Position numbers and translations under genes: made by a program. DNA of 64,000 nucleotides, from positions 62,001-126,000 of the forward strand of contig JAZRYR010000011.1 of assembly GCA_045600845.1 (NCBI GenBank), in the 5' to 3' direction. Origin of the DNA: RGIG5612 sp045600845. Its GTDB lineage: Bacteria > Bacillota > Clostridia > Lachnospirales > Lachnospiraceae. Of the stretch, positions 41,154 through 50,287 are shown piece by piece. The notes under the pieces were generated by a model, which did not search any database, was not told the origin of the DNA, and was given only the letters and a program-made list of their open reading frames with translations. Position 1 is the stretch's first letter, and every line of letters begins with the position of its first letter.

Positions 41154-42075
41154 ACACGAATCGGTACTTCTCACAGAAACCATTGAGAGTTTAAATATAA
41201 ATCCCGAAGGAATTTACGTTGACGGCACTTTAGGCGGAGGCGGACATTCTTACCATATTGCGGAACAGCTGACAAGCGGAAGGCTGATCGGCATCGATCA
41301 GGACGCAGAAGCATTAAAAGCAGCAGAAAGCAGACTTTCTCCCTTCTCTGATAAAGTTTCCCTGATAAAAAGTAATTTTGTGAATATCCAGAGCGTTTTA
41401 AATTCTTTGGGTATTGATGGAGTAGACGGGATACTCCTTGACATTGGTGTTTCTTCTTACCAGATTGACAATCCAGAGAGAGGATTCTCTTATCGGGAAG
41501 ATGCGGTCCTGGATATGCGAATGGACCGGGAAAGACCGATATCCGCCAGAAATATTGTAAACACGTACTCGAAAGAAGAGCTGGCAAGAATCATCCGGGA
41601 TTATGGAGAAGACAACTTCGCGAATAATATCGCAAAGCACATTGTAAACGAAAGAGAAAAGCAGGAAATCGTTACGACCGGCCAGCTTTCCAGAATTGTA
41701 GAGCAGGCAATTCCACAATCGGTCAGAAAAGGAAAGAAAGGTTTTGCAAAGAAAACCTTCCAGGCTTTGAGAATTGAAGTCAATTCGGAATTGGATGTAT
41801 TAAAAGATTCTATTCAGACGATGCTTGATTTATTGAATCCCGGCGGCAGACTTTGCATTATCACCTTCCATTCTCTGGAGGACCGAATCGTAAAAAACGA
41901 GTTCCGAAAAGCAGAAAATCCCTGCACCTGCCCTCCAAATTTTCCGGTATGCACCTGTGGAGCGGTAAGCAAGGGAAAAGTATTAACTAAGAGGCCTGTC
42001 ATTCCTTCCGAGGAGGAATGTCAAAGAAATAAAAGAGCAAGCAGCGCAAAGCTAAGAGTGTTCGAGAAAGTATAA
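41143..42075 (+). CDS. rsmH: RsmH, 16S rRNA m4C1402 methyltransferase
   Basis: 310-aa SAM-dependent methyltransferase (MraW). MEFKHESVLL at the start, YVDGTLGGGGHSYHIAEQL (motif I), IGIDQDAEAL, GILLDIGVSSYQID and ERGFSYR, then FHSLEDRIVKNEFR and the Cys-containing CTCPPNFPVCTCG loop near the C terminus. It starts with TTG 41143 inside the mraZ gene in another frame, as the family alignment requires; there is no other start near. Located second in the division cluster, as usual. Confidence 0.94.
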   Translation: MEFKHESVLLTETIESLNINPEGIYVDGTLGGGGHSYHIAEQLTSGRLIGIDQDAEALKAAESRLSPFSDKVSLIKSNFVNIQSVLNSLGIDGVDGILLDIGVSSYQIDNPERGFSYREDAVLDMRMDRERPISARNIVNTYSKEELARIIRDYGEDNFANNIAKHIVNEREKQEIVTTGQLSRIVEQAIPQSVRKGKKGFAKKTFQALRIEVNSELDVLKDSIQTMLDLLNPGGRLCIITFHSLEDRIVKNEFRKAENPCTCPPNFPVCTCGAVSKGKVLTKRPVIPSEEECQRNKRASSAKLRVFEKV

Positions 42076-42076
42076 C

Positions 42077-42559
42077 ATGGGAGTCAGAACCAGAAATGAT
42101 TCACAACTGAATAATGTTGAAAGAATTTTTACTGAGGGAAATACGGTAAGGGTCGAAGTGATCAGCGAACCAGAAGTAATCCGGCTTCCTCGTGAAAGAA
42201 CAGAAAGACAAAAGCAAGTCAGCCGGAAAGTACATAGACAAAAAGTCTTGCTGGCATTCGCCTTAGGGCTGGCCGCAATGGTCTTACTCGTAGCTTTGTG
42301 CGTGGTTATGCTCAACATATCCGGCGAGAACAACGGATTGAAAAAAGAAATCAGCGTTTTGGAAAGCTCCATATCGGAATTGAAAAGCCAGAACGATTCA
42401 AAAGAATATGACCTGAACTGCTCCGTGGATTTAAACTATATTGTGCAGGTCGCTACCGGGGACATGGGAATGGTAAGAAGCTCCTCGGGACAAATACGAA
42501 CTTATAATTCATCAGCTTCTGAATATGTACAACAAGTAGCCGAAATACCAACTGATTGA
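42077..42559 (+). CDS. FtsL-like division protein
   Basis: 160-aa bitopic protein in the position of ftsL between rsmH and the penicillin-binding protein. It has a basic cytoplasmic N terminus of about 55 residues, one transmembrane helix (VLLAFALGLAAMVLLVALCVVML, about 57-79) and a short coiled-coil-like stretch (GLKKEISVLESSISELKSQ). A polar tail follows. FtsL proteins scaffold FtsQ/DivIC and the FtsWI synthase at the septum. Sequence identity in this family is very low, so the call rests on topology and position. It begins 1 base after the rsmH stop. Confidence 0.8.
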   Translation: MGVRTRNDSQLNNVERIFTEGNTVRVEVISEPEVIRLPRERTERQKQVSRKVHRQKVLLAFALGLAAMVLLVALCVVMLNISGENNGLKKEISVLESSISELKSQNDSKEYDLNCSVDLNYIVQVATGDMGMVRSSSGQIRTYNSSASEYVQQVAEIPTD

Positions 42560-42570
42560 AGTTGGTATTT
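42543..42570 (+). terminator. Hairpin between ftsL and the PBP gene
   Basis: Perfect 10-bp stem AAATACCAAC (42543-42552) with GTTGGTATTT (42561-42570) spans the ftsL stop. Only TTTCG follows, so it may attenuate transcription or protect mRNA rather than terminate it. Confidence 0.4.
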
Positions 42571-42594
42571 CGTTATGTATACAGGTTTGTTTTT

Positions 42595-44415
42595 ATGACC
42601 CGAAAACCGACAAAAAAAGAGAAAAAAACAGAAAATGGCAAGCAGATGATGAAAAAACGATTTAGTAAAGCTACAATCGTTTTTCTGATACTGCTGTCTG
42701 TTTTGGTTGCCCGTCTGATATGGATTGTGGCTTTTGACGGAGAAAAATATTCAAAAGCAGCGCAGGCACAGTCAGAAACGGAAACCACAACATTGTCCTC
42801 CAAACGAGGGGATATTATTGACCGGAACAATGTACAGCTGGTAACCAGTACCAAGGTGTACAATCTGATTCTGGATCCGAAAGTTATTCTGTCAAAAGAG
42901 GATAAGTATCTCGAGCCGACGGTTGCACTGATCAATAAACACTTTGGCATTTCAACCGAAGAACTGAGAGGAAAGATAGCGGATAATCCGAGAAGCAGTT
43001 ATATTGTTTTGACGAAAGGCCTGACCTTTTCCGAAGTCGAAGAATTCCTGAATGAAAAAGAAGCGGACCGGAATGTTCGTGGCGTATGGCTGGAGGATTC
43101 CTTCCGGAGAAATTACACCTATGGTACGTTGGCTTCTTCTGTTCTTGGTTTTACTCAGGACAATACCGGCATTTATGGAATTGAAAGCCAGTACGATGAC
43201 GAACTGACCGGAAACGACGGTATGGAATATACCTATTTGGACAGCGAAAATAATTTGCAGACGGTGCGGAAAGACCCGGAAGATGGATACACGGTCCGGA
43301 TAACAATGGATTACAATATTCAGGCCATTGTTGAGAAATGGATCGCGGCAAGTCAGGAGGAAACAGAAGCAAAAAATGTCGGCTGTATTATTCAAAACCC
43401 AAATACGGGAGAAGTTCTGGCAATGGCGGACTCCGGGAATTTCAATCCAAATAATCCAAGAGATCTGACTTATTGTTATACGCAAGAGCAGATTGATGCC
43501 ATGAGCGATCAGGAGGTAACCGATGCTTTAAGCCAGGTCTGGAGGAATTTCTGTGTTACCCAGAGTTATGAACCAGGCTCCACGTTTAAACCGTTTACCG
43601 TTGCAATAGGAATTGAAGAAAACATTTTAAAACCGACCGATACCTTTGACTGCTATGGCTACGAAACGTTCTTCCCGGAAACACCATGGGAAAAAGATAT
43701 TTGGTGTCATAATCGGGATGGATGCGGTACTTTGGATGTAAAGGGTGCTATCGCCCAGTCCTGCAATATTTCCTTGGCACAGATGTCAGAGAAAATAGGT
43801 GTAGATCTTTTCTGCAAATATCAGAGAAAATTTGGTTATGGACAATATACCGGAATCGACCTTCCTAATGAAATGAGTTGTCAGACTTTGCTTTATAACG
43901 AAGGGAATATGACGGTTCTGGACTTGGGAACAAACGCCTTCGGTCAGAACTTCAACACGACCATGATTCAGATGAGTACCGCGTTCTGTTCTCTGATTAA
44001 CGGAGGGTATTTATACAGGCCATTTATTGTAAAAGATATTTTCAATTCAAAGAATGAACTGGTAAAAACCAATGAGAAAGTATTGGTTTCCCAGACGATA
44101 TCTCAAAGCACCAGCAATTATGTGAAAGAATGCCTGCGTGCAGTTATCACAGAAGGTACGGGCGGACCGGCCGCAGTAGAAGGATACAAAATCGCCGGCA
44201 AAACCGGTACTGCCCAGAAATATGATAAAGAGGGAGATTATTATGTAATTTCCTTCGAAGGCTTTGCACCTTATGATAATCCGGAAGTCGTATGCTATGT
44301 AGCAATTGACGAGCCGGCAACAGGTGACGCAAGCCGGTTTTCTTCGGAATTATTTAGTAATATAATGACAGAAGTTTTGTCATATATGAATATAGCGCCA
44401 GATGACGTGGGATAG
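42595..44415 (+). CDS. FtsI/SpoVD-type class B penicillin-binding protein
   Basis: 606-aa septal peptidoglycan transpeptidase. A Lys-rich N terminus and one membrane anchor (IVFLILLSVLVARLIWIV) are followed by the PBP dimerisation domain (KRGDIIDRNN). The transpeptidase domain has the active-site STFK (Ser329 in EPGSTFKPF), SCN (QSCNISLAQM) and KTG (AGKTGTAQKY). The C-terminal PASTA domains of SpoVD or Pbp2x are absent, so FtsI is the closer type, but the two cannot be separated by sequence alone. The frame is open from TTG 42556, but ATG 42595 is chosen as the upstream part overlaps the hairpin and ftsL. Its ribosome site (AGGT) is weak. Confidence 0.92.
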   Translation: MTRKPTKKEKKTENGKQMMKKRFSKATIVFLILLSVLVARLIWIVAFDGEKYSKAAQAQSETETTTLSSKRGDIIDRNNVQLVTSTKVYNLILDPKVILSKEDKYLEPTVALINKHFGISTEELRGKIADNPRSSYIVLTKGLTFSEVEEFLNEKEADRNVRGVWLEDSFRRNYTYGTLASSVLGFTQDNTGIYGIESQYDDELTGNDGMEYTYLDSENNLQTVRKDPEDGYTVRITMDYNIQAIVEKWIAASQEETEAKNVGCIIQNPNTGEVLAMADSGNFNPNNPRDLTYCYTQEQIDAMSDQEVTDALSQVWRNFCVTQSYEPGSTFKPFTVAIGIEENILKPTDTFDCYGYETFFPETPWEKDIWCHNRDGCGTLDVKGAIAQSCNISLAQMSEKIGVDLFCKYQRKFGYGQYTGIDLPNEMSCQTLLYNEGNMTVLDLGTNAFGQNFNTTMIQMSTAFCSLINGGYLYRPFIVKDIFNSKNELVKTNEKVLVSQTISQSTSNYVKECLRAVITEGTGGPAAVEGYKIAGKTGTAQKYDKEGDYYVISFEGFAPYDNPEVVCYVAIDEPATGDASRFSSELFSNIMTEVLSYMNIAPDDVG

Positions 44416-44430
44416 CAAAGAGGACATAAT

Positions 44431-45387
44431 ATGAATTGGTTGACTTTAATTGCAGCAGGAATCGCTTTTATAATAGGTGTTGTTCTGGCCCGGGTTTTTA
44501 TTCCGGTATTGAAAAAGATGAAATTTGGACAACAGGTCCGTGAAGACGGGCCACAGGCTCACCTGAAAAAATCCGGAGTTCCAACTATGGGAGGCATCTG
44601 CATCGTTATTGCCATGATTGTAGGAATGGCAATATTTATTCCGCAGACAGCTGCTCACACGGTTCCAGTTGCAATCTGCACGGTTCTGTTTGCTTTGATT
44701 GGATTTCTGGATGATTTTTTAAAAATAAAAAAAGCACAATCGGAAGGCTTAAAAGCTTGGCAGAAAATGGCTCTTCAGATCATTTTAATGGTTGCACTCA
44801 TGTTGTATGTTGCACTGGGAACCGAAAATGGCACGGCTACAATGATACCATTTTATGGAATGGTAGACCTGAAAGGCTGGTTTTATCCGATTGCGGTAGT
44901 TGCTATTTTAGGAACGGTAAATGGAGCAAACTTTACGGATGGACTGGACGGGCTGGCAAGCAGTGTAACCATTGTGATTGCTTTATTTTTTACTATTGCC
45001 ACTGCGATGCTCTCCGGCTTTCTGGATCCGGCATCCTTAGCAATGGTGGGTGCTTTAGCTGCTTTTTTGGTTTTCAACCGTTATCCAGCCAAAATCTTTA
45101 TGGGCGATACCGGCTCTTTAGCTTTGGGTGGCTATGTAGCAGCAGAAGCTTTTCTTTTAAAAATGCCGATTATGCTGATCTTAGTGGCATTCATTTATCT
45201 GGTCGAAATAATTTCCGTAATTCTGCAGGTTGGTTATTTTAAACTTACTCATGGAAAACGGTTGTTCCGAATGGCTCCGATCCATCATCATTTTGAGTTG
45301 GGTGGATGGTCCGAGAAAAAAATCGTATTTATGTTCACGGTTATTACATTAGTTTTGTCAATAATAGCCGTATTCGGTATTCGATAA
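44431..45387 (+). CDS. mraY: MraY, phospho-MurNAc-pentapeptide transferase
   Basis: 318-aa membrane enzyme that makes lipid I from UDP-MurNAc-pentapeptide and undecaprenyl phosphate. About ten helices, with the motifs HLKKSGVPTMGGI, LIGFLDDFLKIKK (Asp pair), GANFTDGLDGLA, FMGDTGSLALGG and MAPIHHHFELGGWSE, all diagnostic. It begins 15 bases after the PBP stop, with murD 15 bases further on. Confidence 0.96.
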   Translation: MNWLTLIAAGIAFIIGVVLARVFIPVLKKMKFGQQVREDGPQAHLKKSGVPTMGGICIVIAMIVGMAIFIPQTAAHTVPVAICTVLFALIGFLDDFLKIKKAQSEGLKAWQKMALQIILMVALMLYVALGTENGTATMIPFYGMVDLKGWFYPIAVVAILGTVNGANFTDGLDGLASSVTIVIALFFTIATAMLSGFLDPASLAMVGALAAFLVFNRYPAKIFMGDTGSLALGGYVAAEAFLLKMPIMLILVAFIYLVEIISVILQVGYFKLTHGKRLFRMAPIHHHFELGGWSEKKIVFMFTVITLVLSIIAVFGIR

Positions 45388-45402
45388 TAGAAGGTAGAAA
45401 AA

Positions 45403-46758
45403 ATGGAATTATGTAATAAGAAAATCATGATTTTTGGGATGGGAGTCAGTGGAAAAGGTGTTGCCAGATTACTGAAAAGCCAGGGATCGGACATGGTTCT
45501 TTATGATGGAAATGAAGAACTGGATAAAGAAGCTTTATTAAAAGAACTGGACCTGGATGGAAAAGCAGAAGTAATTACAGGAAGTCTGACGGAAGACTCC
45601 TTTGAGGACATCGACATTTTGGCTTTAAGTCCTGGTATTTCTGTTAATGCTCCATATGTAAAAATGGCTGCAGAAAAAGGCGTAAAGATTCTTGGGGAAG
45701 TGGAAATTGCTTATGAAATTTCCAAAGGAAGAATGGCTGCCATTACCGGAACCAATGGAAAGACGACGACAACCGCTCTTACCGGAGAAATCATGAAGGC
45801 GGCCTTTGAAAAAGTTTTTGTTGTTGGAAATATTGGAACAAGCTTTGCATCTGTTGCTACCCAGACAACGGACGATTGTGTCATCGTAGCGGAAATCTCC
45901 AGCTTTCAGTTAGAGTCCATGGATGAATTCCATCCGGAAGTAACGGCTGTTTTAAACCTAACTCCGGATCATTTAGACCGTCATGGAACTTTTGAAAACT
46001 ACGCAAAAACGAAAATGCAGATTGCAAAAAAACAGACAAAAGAAGAGAAGTGCATCATTAACTACGATGATGAATATCTCCGGGAATTATCTCATGAGCT
46101 GATACCGGAAGTTCTTTATTTTTCAAGAAAAGATAGGCTGAATAAGGGAATTTGTCTTGTTGACAATTGGATTACCTATAATGACGGAACGACAGAAATC
46201 CCGATCATTGAAAAAAATGACATGACTCTTCTTGGAGATCATAATACAGAGAATGTTATGGCAGCTTGTGGAATCGCAATTTCCATGGGAGTAGATATTG
46301 AAACCATTGCTGATGTGGTAAGAAATTTTAAGGCAGTAGAACATCGGATTGAATATGTATGTACAAAAAATGGAGTTGCTTACTATAACGATTCCAAAGG
46401 AACCAATACGGATGCGGCGGCTAAAGCAGTTTCTTCCATGGTTGCACCTACCGTGCTGATTGCCGGAGGCTATGATAAAGGAGCCGATTTTACAGAATGG
46501 ATCGAGGGATTCAACGGTAAAGTAAAAGATATGGTATTAATCGGCCAGACTGCTGAAAAAATCAAAGAAACTGCCTTGAAATGCGGTTTTACAAAGATTC
46601 ATATGTGTGAAGATTTAAAAGCAGCCGTAACAATGTGTGCCCAGTTGGCAGAACCGGGAGATGCGGTTCTTTTATCCCCGGCATGTGCAAGCTGGGGCCA
46701 GTTCAAAAACTATGAACAAAGAGGAAAAATGTTCAAGGAGTTTGCAAACCAGTTATAA
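45403..46758 (+). CDS. murD: MurD, UDP-MurNAc-L-alanine:D-glutamate ligase
   Basis: 451-aa Mur ligase. The N-terminal nucleotide-binding region has IFGMGVSGKGVARLL and SPGISVNAPYV. The central ATPase has ITGTNGKTTTTAL, EISSFQLESM and NLTPDHLDRHG. The C-terminal domain has VEHRIEYV, YYNDSKGTNTDA, LIAGGYDKG and LLSPACASWGQF. It adds D-Glu to the stem peptide in the cytoplasm. ftsW starts 2 bases after its stop. Confidence 0.96.
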   Translation: MELCNKKIMIFGMGVSGKGVARLLKSQGSDMVLYDGNEELDKEALLKELDLDGKAEVITGSLTEDSFEDIDILALSPGISVNAPYVKMAAEKGVKILGEVEIAYEISKGRMAAITGTNGKTTTTALTGEIMKAAFEKVFVVGNIGTSFASVATQTTDDCVIVAEISSFQLESMDEFHPEVTAVLNLTPDHLDRHGTFENYAKTKMQIAKKQTKEEKCIINYDDEYLRELSHELIPEVLYFSRKDRLNKGICLVDNWITYNDGTTEIPIIEKNDMTLLGDHNTENVMAACGIAISMGVDIETIADVVRNFKAVEHRIEYVCTKNGVAYYNDSKGTNTDAAAKAVSSMVAPTVLIAGGYDKGADFTEWIEGFNGKVKDMVLIGQTAEKIKETALKCGFTKIHMCEDLKAAVTMCAQLAEPGDAVLLSPACASWGQFKNYEQRGKMFKEFANQL

Positions 46759-46760
46759 AC

Positions 46761-47978
46761 ATGAAGAGAACGCCGAACCAGCCGGAAATGAAGCTGATCA
46801 AAGTGAATAAAGAGAAAAACATGTTCCGAGGAAGTCTGGATTGGCCTCTTGTTCTTGTGGTGTGTCTTTTATTGGTTTTCGGACTTCTGATGTTATATAG
46901 TGCCAGCTCTTACAACGCCCAAATAAAATTTGGGAATCCGGCCTTTTATGTGAATAATCAGCTGCGAAATACCGCAATCGGTTTGGCAGTGATGTTTATC
47001 ATAACTTTTATTCCACAAAAATACATAAAGAAAACAACTTTTATTATATATGGGGCATCGGTTGTTGCCATGTTCCTTTTGCTCTCCTCATTAGGGGAAG
47101 AATACAATGGGGCTACTCGATGGCTGAACCTTAAAATCACCTCTATTCAGCCTTCGGAAATCGTTAAAATCGGCGTAATTTTAGCTTTGGCTTATCTGAT
47201 CGGAAAATATGCCCAGTATCTGTACGATGTAAAAATGTTTTATTTCGTATTTGCTTTTTGCGCTTTAGGTGCTATTTTAACCGTTTTCTTATCGGATGAT
47301 CTGGGAACTGGAATAATCATTCTGGGAATCGGTTTTGTTATGCTTTTCATCTCCAGTGAAAAAATCCGTTGGCTGCTGATTACTTATGCGGGCATCGCCG
47401 TTGCCGGAGTTTCTTATATGCTGCTTCGTTCTACGAAACGAGTTCGAATCGAAGCCTGGCTGCACATTGATCAGTATGCAGATGATAAAGGCTATCAGAT
47501 TACGCAGGCATTATATGCTATCGGCTCTGGGGGATTTATGGGAAAAGGATTAGGAAAGAGCACACAGAAACTGGGATTTATCCCAGAATCGGAAAATGAC
47601 ATGATTTTTTCGATCATCTGTGAAGAATTAGGGATTTTAGGAGGAATCCTCCTGATCGCTTTATTTGCCGTGTTGATTTGGAGAATGAAAATAATCTGTG
47701 AGAAAGCAACGGATACCTTTAGCCGGGTACTGGTTGCCGGAGTCGCTGCCCATATTGCAATCCAGACCTTTATTAATATTGCGGTAGTCTCAAATCTTCT
47801 GCCGAATACCGGAGTACCGCTCCCATTTGTTAGTTATGGGGGATCCGCAGTTATCTTCCTGCTCATGGAAATCGGTCTGGTACTATCCGTCAGCCGAATC
47901 CGGGAGCAGACAACTGACGAAAAACGGCGCACCTATTACCAAAGGGATAAAGAACGAGGACCGGAAAGTATTTTATGA
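46761..47978 (+). CDS. ftsW: FtsW/SpoVE SEDS glycosyltransferase
   Basis: 405-aa SEDS-family lipid II polymerase with about ten helices. Motifs are LMLYSASSYNA, NGATRWLNLKITSIQPSEIVKIG, FLSDDLGTGIIIL (catalytic Asp region), KGLGKSTQKLGFIPESENDMIFSIICEELG and NTGVPLPFVSYGGSA, all characteristic. It pairs with the class B PBP in the cluster as the septal synthase. FtsW and SpoVE cannot be distinguished by sequence. It overlaps the next gene by 4 bases. murG and murB, often found here, are not present. Confidence 0.92.
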   Translation: MKRTPNQPEMKLIKVNKEKNMFRGSLDWPLVLVVCLLLVFGLLMLYSASSYNAQIKFGNPAFYVNNQLRNTAIGLAVMFIITFIPQKYIKKTTFIIYGASVVAMFLLLSSLGEEYNGATRWLNLKITSIQPSEIVKIGVILALAYLIGKYAQYLYDVKMFYFVFAFCALGAILTVFLSDDLGTGIIILGIGFVMLFISSEKIRWLLITYAGIAVAGVSYMLLRSTKRVRIEAWLHIDQYADDKGYQITQALYAIGSGGFMGKGLGKSTQKLGFIPESENDMIFSIICEELGILGGILLIALFAVLIWRMKIICEKATDTFSRVLVAGVAAHIAIQTFINIAVVSNLLPNTGVPLPFVSYGGSAVIFLLMEIGLVLSVSRIREQTTDEKRRTYYQRDKERGPESIL

Positions 47979-48523
47979 AAAAGAAAAATCTCGTTATTAT
48001 CTCCATAGCGGCAGTCGTGGTGATCACGGCCAGCGTTCTTTTGCTGACCGGAGTGATTCCAATGAAATCCGGAAATGAGGAACTGGAAAAAGGAAAGGCA
48101 TTGTGTTATGTGAAATATCTGGATACATATATGCTGATCGATAAAAATAATGTTGTAACCGGAAGCGCAACGGAATGTCCGGAAAACCTTCCGGAAATCT
48201 CCGGTGTATCCTTTGACCATATTATTGTGGGCAAAAAATTTGAACCAAAAGATGAAGAAGCCTATAAATATGCCCTGAAATTAGTCGACTGCCTCAAAAA
48301 GAACTCGTTAAATGTGTCCGAAGTATATGTGGCAGATGATTTGAAAGCCTCTGTTTATGTGGGAAATGTAAAAATCCTGATGGGATCAGATGTAAACACA
48401 GAAGAAAAAATCAACGATCTGAGAGATTTTTATGATGATCTGGTCCAGCTGAACGGAACTTTGGATATGCAGGAACTGAGTAAAAATAATATCGGATATT
48501 CCTTTCGGCAGAACAAAGAATAA
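47975..48523 (+). CDS. FtsQ/DivIB-like bitopic division protein
   Basis: 182-aa protein with one N-terminal transmembrane helix (LVIISIAAVVVITASVLLLTGVI, about 6-28) and an extracellular domain. Position between ftsW and ftsZ, size and topology fit FtsQ/DivIB, and YMLIDKNNVVTGSATECPENLPEISGVSF resembles the FtsQ beta-domain entry (LLVDxxGxV). The POTRA domain normally preceding it is almost entirely missing: only about 20 residues separate the helix from the beta-domain. The assignment is therefore moderate. It is coupled to ftsW through an ATGA overlap. Confidence 0.7.
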   Translation: MKKKNLVIISIAAVVVITASVLLLTGVIPMKSGNEELEKGKALCYVKYLDTYMLIDKNNVVTGSATECPENLPEISGVSFDHIIVGKKFEPKDEEAYKYALKLVDCLKKNSLNVSEVYVADDLKASVYVGNVKILMGSDVNTEEKINDLRDFYDDLVQLNGTLDMQELSKNNIGYSFRQNKE

Positions 48524-48528
48524 AAAAG

Positions 48529-48557
48529 TTGAAATTTGCAATAAATAAAAGTATTAT
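48529..48557 (+). promoter_or_regulatory. Sigma-A promoter of ftsZ
   Basis: TTGAAA (48529-48534), 17-bp spacer, TATTAT (48552-48557). AGAGAGGATTAG precedes ATG 48594. Confidence 0.6.
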
Positions 48558-48593
48558 ATATCTGTAAAAAAATAAACAGAGAGGATTAGACTC

Positions 48594-49808
48594 ATGTCAG
48601 AATTTGAATATGGTGATTCCGTACGTGGTGCCAGAATCGTTGTTATTGGCGTCGGCGGAGCTGGAAATAACGCAGTAAACAGAATGATGGATGACGGTAT
48701 GCAGATGGTAGAGTTCCTTGCAGTCAATACAGACCGTCAGATTTTACAGACTTGTAAAGCGCCTGTTACGATACAGATCGGAGAAAAGATTACAAAGGGT
48801 CTTGGTGCCGGAGCTCAGCCTGAAGTTGGACAGAAGGCGGCAGAAGAGAGTATGGAAATGATCCAGAAGGCTATTGCTGGTGCAGATATGGTATTCCTGA
48901 CCTGCGGTATGGGTGGCGGAACTGGAACAGGTGCTACTCCGGTTATCGCGAAAATTGCAAAAGATATGGATATCCTTACTGTTGCAATCGTTACAAAGCC
49001 TTTTAAGTTTGAAAATAAAACCCGTATGAACAACGCTATTATGGGTATTGAAAGATTAAAAGAAGTTGTTGATACATTAATCGTTATTCCAAACGATAAA
49101 CTTCTTGAAATTGTTGATAGACGAACTTCTATTCAGGATGCATTCAAGAAGGCAGATGAAGTTCTCCAGCAGTCGGTAAGAGGTATTACGGACCTGATTA
49201 ACGTACCTGCTCTTATTAATCTGGACTTTGCAGATGTAAGAACCGTTATGCATGATAAAGGTATCGCACATATCGGTATCGGTACAGGCACTGGTGATGA
49301 CAAGGCAGAAGAAGCTGTTAAATATGCTGTTACTTCTCCTCTTCTGGAGACAAACATCCGTGGCGCTTCCCATGTTATTATTAACATTTCCGGTGATATT
49401 TCCCTTATCGAAGCAAACGATGCTGCTTCCTACGTTCAGGATCTTGCCGGAGACGGAGCAAACATCATCTTTGGTGCCAGATATGAAGAAGAACCTTCCG
49501 ATACCTGCACAATTACCGTTATTGCTACCGGCATTAATGATAATACCATCCGTATGGCAGGCGGAAATACTCCAATAACAAGACCTGTAAGACCGCAGAT
49601 GCCTCAGCAGCCTGCACAGCCACAGGAAGAAAAACCTTTCGTTGTTAAATCAGAACCAGAAGAGCAGCCGGTACAGGAAGCTGTAGAAGAACCAGAACCA
49701 GTTCAGCCACAGCCGAAACGTCCATTAAGCTTTAATGTTCCAAGACAGCCAAAGACCACCGTTCAGGAGCAGGATATTACAATTCCAGACTTCCTGAAGA
49801 GAAGATAA
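48594..49808 (+). CDS. ftsZ: FtsZ, tubulin-like division GTPase
   Basis: 404-aa GTPase forming the division ring. VIGVGGAGNNAVNRM, the tubulin signature GGGTGTGATP (about residues 104-113), NLDFADVRTVMHDKG and FKFENKTR-like switch regions are present. A Pro/Gln/Glu-rich flexible linker (residues about 320-390) ends in the conserved tail DITIPDFLKRR that binds FtsA, SepF or ZapA. It ends the division cluster and has a strong terminator. ftsA is absent, as usual for many Clostridia. Confidence 0.97.
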   Translation: MSEFEYGDSVRGARIVVIGVGGAGNNAVNRMMDDGMQMVEFLAVNTDRQILQTCKAPVTIQIGEKITKGLGAGAQPEVGQKAAEESMEMIQKAIAGADMVFLTCGMGGGTGTGATPVIAKIAKDMDILTVAIVTKPFKFENKTRMNNAIMGIERLKEVVDTLIVIPNDKLLEIVDRRTSIQDAFKKADEVLQQSVRGITDLINVPALINLDFADVRTVMHDKGIAHIGIGTGTGDDKAEEAVKYAVTSPLLETNIRGASHVIINISGDISLIEANDAASYVQDLAGDGANIIFGARYEEEPSDTCTITVIATGINDNTIRMAGGNTPITRPVRPQMPQQPAQPQEEKPFVVKSEPEEQPVQEAVEEPEPVQPQPKRPLSFNVPRQPKTTVQEQDITIPDFLKRR

Positions 49809-49828
49809 GTATTTGAAAGCAAGGCTAG

Positions 49829-49851
49829 GCCGGCTAACAGCCGGCCTTTTC
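49829..49851 (+). terminator. Terminator after ftsZ
   Basis: Perfect 8-bp stem GGCCGGCT (49829-49836) and AGCCGGCC (49840-49847) followed by TTTT. Confidence 0.92.
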
Positions 49852-49909
49852 TTATGAAAAAGGCAAAAAGAAAAAGACCCTGATCAGCAGCAAAAAATAA
49901 AAATAATTG

Positions 49910-49938
49910 TTGCAAAACACATGCTGCTGCTGTATTAT
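49910..49938 (+). promoter_or_regulatory. Sigma-A promoter of groESL
   Basis: TTGCAA (49910-49915), 17-bp spacer, TATTAT (49933-49938). The CIRCE element begins 12 bases downstream. Confidence 0.75.
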
Positions 49939-49949
49939 AAAAACAAAGT

Positions 49950-49976
49950 TTAGCACTCATTGAGTAAGAGTGCTAA
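49950..49976 (+). promoter_or_regulatory. CIRCE element (HrcA operator)
   Basis: TTAGCACTC, 9-base gap, GAGTGCTAA (49950-49958 and 49968-49976), a perfect match to the consensus. HrcA represses groESL and dnaK operons through it; heat releases it. hrcA itself is not in the window. Confidence 0.97.
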
Positions 49977-50000
49977 TAAAACGAAGGAGGACGTATTAAG

Positions 50001-50273
50001 ATGAAATTAGTTCCATTAGGAGACAGAGTTGTTCTTGAACAATTAGCAGCTGAAGAAACAACAGCATCCGGTATCGTATTACCAGGACAGGCTCAGGAAA
50101 AACCTCAGCAGGCAAAAGTTGTTGCTGTAGGCCCTGGCACAGAAGAAGTTAAAATGCAGGTTAAGGTAGGCGACGCAGTTATCTACTCAAAATATGCTGG
50201 AACAGAAGTGAAATTAGACGACAAAGAATACGTTGTTGTTCGTCATGACGATATTCTTGCAATCGTTAAATAA
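50001..50273 (+). CDS. groES: GroES co-chaperonin
   Basis: 90-aa Hsp10. KLVPLGDRVVLEQLAAEE at the start, the mobile loop (TTASGIVLPGQAQEKPQ), VVAVGPGT, VKVGDAVIYSKYAGTEVKLD and the C-terminal YVVVRHDDILAIV are all typical. It caps GroEL. It is controlled by CIRCE and precedes groEL by 14 bases. Confidence 0.97.
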   Translation: MKLVPLGDRVVLEQLAAEETTASGIVLPGQAQEKPQQAKVVAVGPGTEEVKMQVKVGDAVIYSKYAGTEVKLDDKEYVVVRHDDILAIVK

Positions 50274-50287
50274 TAGGAGGCAAATAA